From: Deltaproteobacteria bacterium
Lineage (GTDB): Bacteria; Desulfobacterota; JAENJC01
Assembly: GCA_016208525.1 (NCBI GenBank)
Contig: JACQYJ010000128.1
Span: forward strand, 1 to 6,231
Reading direction: 5' to 3'
Length of the DNA stretch: 6,231 nucleotides
The notes under the pieces: generated by a model
Seen by the model: only the letters and a program-made list of their open reading frames with translations
Database searches by the model: none
Told to the model about the DNA's origin: nothing
Position numbers and translations under genes: made by a program
Shown: piece by piece, positions 5,082 through 6,231 of the stretch
Numbering within the stretch: position 1 is the first letter of the stretch
Layout: every line of letters starts with the position of its first letter

Positions 5082-5800
5082 GCAGCGCATTTTTCAGGTC
5101 TTTTTTGATCCAGTCCTCCTGGAGCTTTGAAAGGATGCAGAGTCTTGGTTTTTTCTATTCCATTGTCCCGGCGATAAGGGCGATTCATAAAACCGAGGAT
5201 AAGTTTAAAGAGGCATGCAGGAGGCACCTGGAGTTTTTCAATACTAATCCTTACATGGCCCCTGCAATAATAGGCGCAACAATCAGGCTGGAAGAGGACG
5301 GCGCATCGGACGATGATATTAAGGGATTAAAGAGCGCTCTCATGGGGGCTTACGGGGCCCTTGGCGATTCCCTGTTCTGGAGTTCCCTGAGGCCCCTGGC
5401 GGCAGTTTGCGGTATCATTTTTGCGCTTCTTGGATTTGTATGGGCCCCTTGTGTGTTCCTTGTTGTTTATAATTTACCCCATATATTCATAAGGGGTTAC
5501 GGCATGATTATGGGACATAAGATGGGTATTGGCATTGTCAGCGTTATAATGCTGCTCGATATCCCCGGCAAGGCTCAGAGTATAAAAAAAGGAATCCTGT
5601 TTCTTTCGGGATTCCTTCTTTCCGTTCTCCTTTTTATCGTGTCAGGGAGGGGAGAGGGTGGGGGCAGCTACCTATGGGTCTCCTTGATTGTAATATGTTC
5701 GGTCTTTGGTTTTTACCTGGGTCTGGAAAAGGGAATAAGGGTTGAGGTACTGGCGTTTACAGCAGTCGTAGTGTCGGTAGTTTTGGGGATGTTCTTATGA
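5069..5800 (+). CDS. Mannose-family PTS permease component EIID
   Basis: This 243-residue protein is the second membrane subunit of the permease. A cytoplasmic-like N-terminal half carries SFERMQSLGFFYSIVPAI (19-36), HLEFFNTNPYMAPAIIGA (53-70) and ALGDSLFWSSLRPL (97-110), all family signatures. Hydrophobic segments follow at about 111-134, 152-165, 174-192, 201-219 and 226-243. The ATG at 5069 overlaps the end of the EIIC gene by 13 bases. AAGGGG (5059-5064) lies just upstream, so translation is coupled, which suits a 1:1 complex. It is slightly shorter than typical ManZ (about 270-280). The 154-bp gap to ptsH contains a large palindromic repeat. Confidence 0.92.
   Translation: MGYISSAFFRSFLIQSSWSFERMQSLGFFYSIVPAIRAIHKTEDKFKEACRRHLEFFNTNPYMAPAIIGATIRLEEDGASDDDIKGLKSALMGAYGALGDSLFWSSLRPLAAVCGIIFALLGFVWAPCVFLVVYNLPHIFIRGYGMIMGHKMGIGIVSVIMLLDIPGKAQSIKKGILFLSGFLLSVLLFIVSGRGEGGGSYLWVSLIVICSVFGFYLGLEKGIRVEVLAFTAVVVSVVLGMFL
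5584..5617 (-). terminator. Terminator-shaped hairpin on the antisense strand inside the EIID gene
   Basis: AAGGAATCC (5589-5597) and GGATTCCTT (5609-5617) form a perfect 9-bp stem with an 11-nt loop. On the minus strand it runs into a seven-T tract (complement of 5584-5590). The stem is weaker in G+C than the one in hprK. It lies in the coding region before the EIID segment at 174-192, with no minus-strand gene present. Confidence 0.3.
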
Positions 5801-5841
5801 AACGTCCATGACCTAACGGTCACAGGGGAAGATGAAAATCC

Positions 5842-5922
5842 CCCTCACCTTAATCCTCTCCCAAAGGGAGAGGAAACAATAAACAAACCCCTCTCCCTCC
5901 GGGAGAGGGGCAGGGGTGAGGG
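5842..5922. repeat. Three-stem palindromic repeat between the EIID gene and ptsH
   Basis: An outer stem (CCCTCACC 5842-5849 with GGTGAGGG 5915-5922) encloses two perfect hairpins. The first is CCTCTCCC/GGGAGAGG (5855-5862 with 5866-5873, AAA loop). The second is CCCCTCTCCC/GGGAGAGGGG (5888-5897 with 5901-5910, TCC loop). It resembles the 'cccctcaccctaatcctctccc' repeats that I recall as widely dispersed in bacterial genomes. Neither hairpin is followed by a T-run, so it is not a standard terminator, but it could weaken read-through or stabilise the upstream mRNA end. Confidence 0.8.
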
Positions 5923-5954
5923 TGTATTTTCGGAGCAATACAGGGGACCTTTAA

Positions 5955-6221
5955 ATGGAAAACAGGGTATTTAGCATTGTTAACAGGTTAGGGCTTCATG
6001 CCAGGGCAGCTGCGGCCTTTGTGCAGACAGCTGGTAAATTCTCTTCAGAAATCTGGGTCGAGAAGGATGACGTGGAGGTGAACGGCAAGAGTATCATGGG
6101 GTTGATGATGTTGGCGGCTGAGAAGGGCAGCGCCATAAATGTAAGGGCTCTGGGTGATGACTGTGTCGAGGCGATGAATACCCTCGAAGAACTGGTTGCT
6201 AAGGGGTTTGGGGAAGAATAA
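5955..6221 (+). CDS. ptsH: Phosphocarrier protein HPr
   Basis: This small cytoplasmic phosphocarrier (88 residues, the usual length) moves phosphate from enzyme I to EIIA. The active-site motif NRLGLHARAAA (10-20) contains His15. The regulatory motif GKSIMGLMML (44-53) contains Ser46, the residue modified by HprK. Both sites are therefore intact and fit the hprK gene at 1774-2715. AGGGGA (5942-5947) lies 7 nt upstream of the ATG. The gene follows a palindromic repeat, which may separate it partly from the permease genes. Ser46-HPr is usually a poor EI substrate in the family, so HprK probably throttles this PTS. Confidence 0.96.
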   Translation: MENRVFSIVNRLGLHARAAAAFVQTAGKFSSEIWVEKDDVEVNGKSIMGLMMLAAEKGSAINVRALGDDCVEAMNTLEELVAKGFGEE

Positions 6222-6225
6222 GAAG

Positions 6226-6231
6226 ATGAGA
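6226..6231 (+). CDS. Possible start of the next gene (perhaps ptsI, enzyme I)
   Basis: An ATG lies 4 nt after the ptsH stop and only two codons (ATG AGA) are inside the window. The assignment rests on the common ptsH-ptsI order and on the lack of any enzyme I gene elsewhere in the window. The sequence itself cannot identify the product. GGGGAAG near 6210-6216 could serve as ribosome site. Confidence 0.3.

Noticed and set aside
5809..5822. Small hairpin TGACC/GGTCA as terminator of the EIID gene
   Set aside because: The stem is only 5 bp and no T-run follows.

Overview
The window looks like a piece of a diderm, anaerobe-type bacterial genome, most likely from a Desulfobacterota (deltaproteobacterial) or Nitrospirota-like lineage. 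The reasons are the gene order hpf - hprK - rapZ - mannose-family PTS - ptsH and the short palindromic repeats scattered between genes, which resemble sequences I associate with those groups. This assignment is inference from gene order and style, not from a marker gene.

Left part (1-753, minus strand): the first 251 codons of a PhnD-like periplasmic-binding lipoprotein, cut off by the window edge. Its base composition (sampled lines about 65% G+C, CGN arginine and ATC isoleucine codons) differs sharply from the rest of the window (mostly about 40-55% G+C in sampled lines, AGG/AGA arginine and frequent ATA). Between it and the next gene lie a solitary type I-E-like CRISPR repeat (781-809), fragments of dispersed repeats, and a plausible sigma-70 promoter for hpf.

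Right part (1025-6221, plus strand): eight genes in one direction. They are long-form hibernation promoting factor (hpf), HPr kinase/phosphorylase (hprK), an internally shortened RapZ-type P-loop protein, mannose-family PTS subunits EIIA, EIIB, EIIC and EIID, and HPr (ptsH). A possible first codon of ptsI sits at the right edge. Together they form a PTS phosphorelay module. HPr carries both His15 (the EI/EIIA relay residue) and Ser46 (the HprK target). EIIA His9 and EIIB His14 are intact, and EIIC/EIID form a complete permease. The cluster could therefore import and phosphorylate a sugar while HprK sets how much HPr is available. The substrate cannot be read from the sequence.

The most notable points are: (1) RapZ lacks roughly 85-90 central residues, including the Walker B region and the RR(F/Y)S(E/D)TRR segment, with both flanks in frame. 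(2) Four separate gene junctions carry four different palindromic repeat elements, two of them built of 7-bp units, and one of these forms the start of the rapZ reading frame. (3) A lone CRISPR repeat lies close to an abrupt change in base composition. I see no clearly undescribed multi-gene system; the novelty is in the short RapZ and the repeat architecture.
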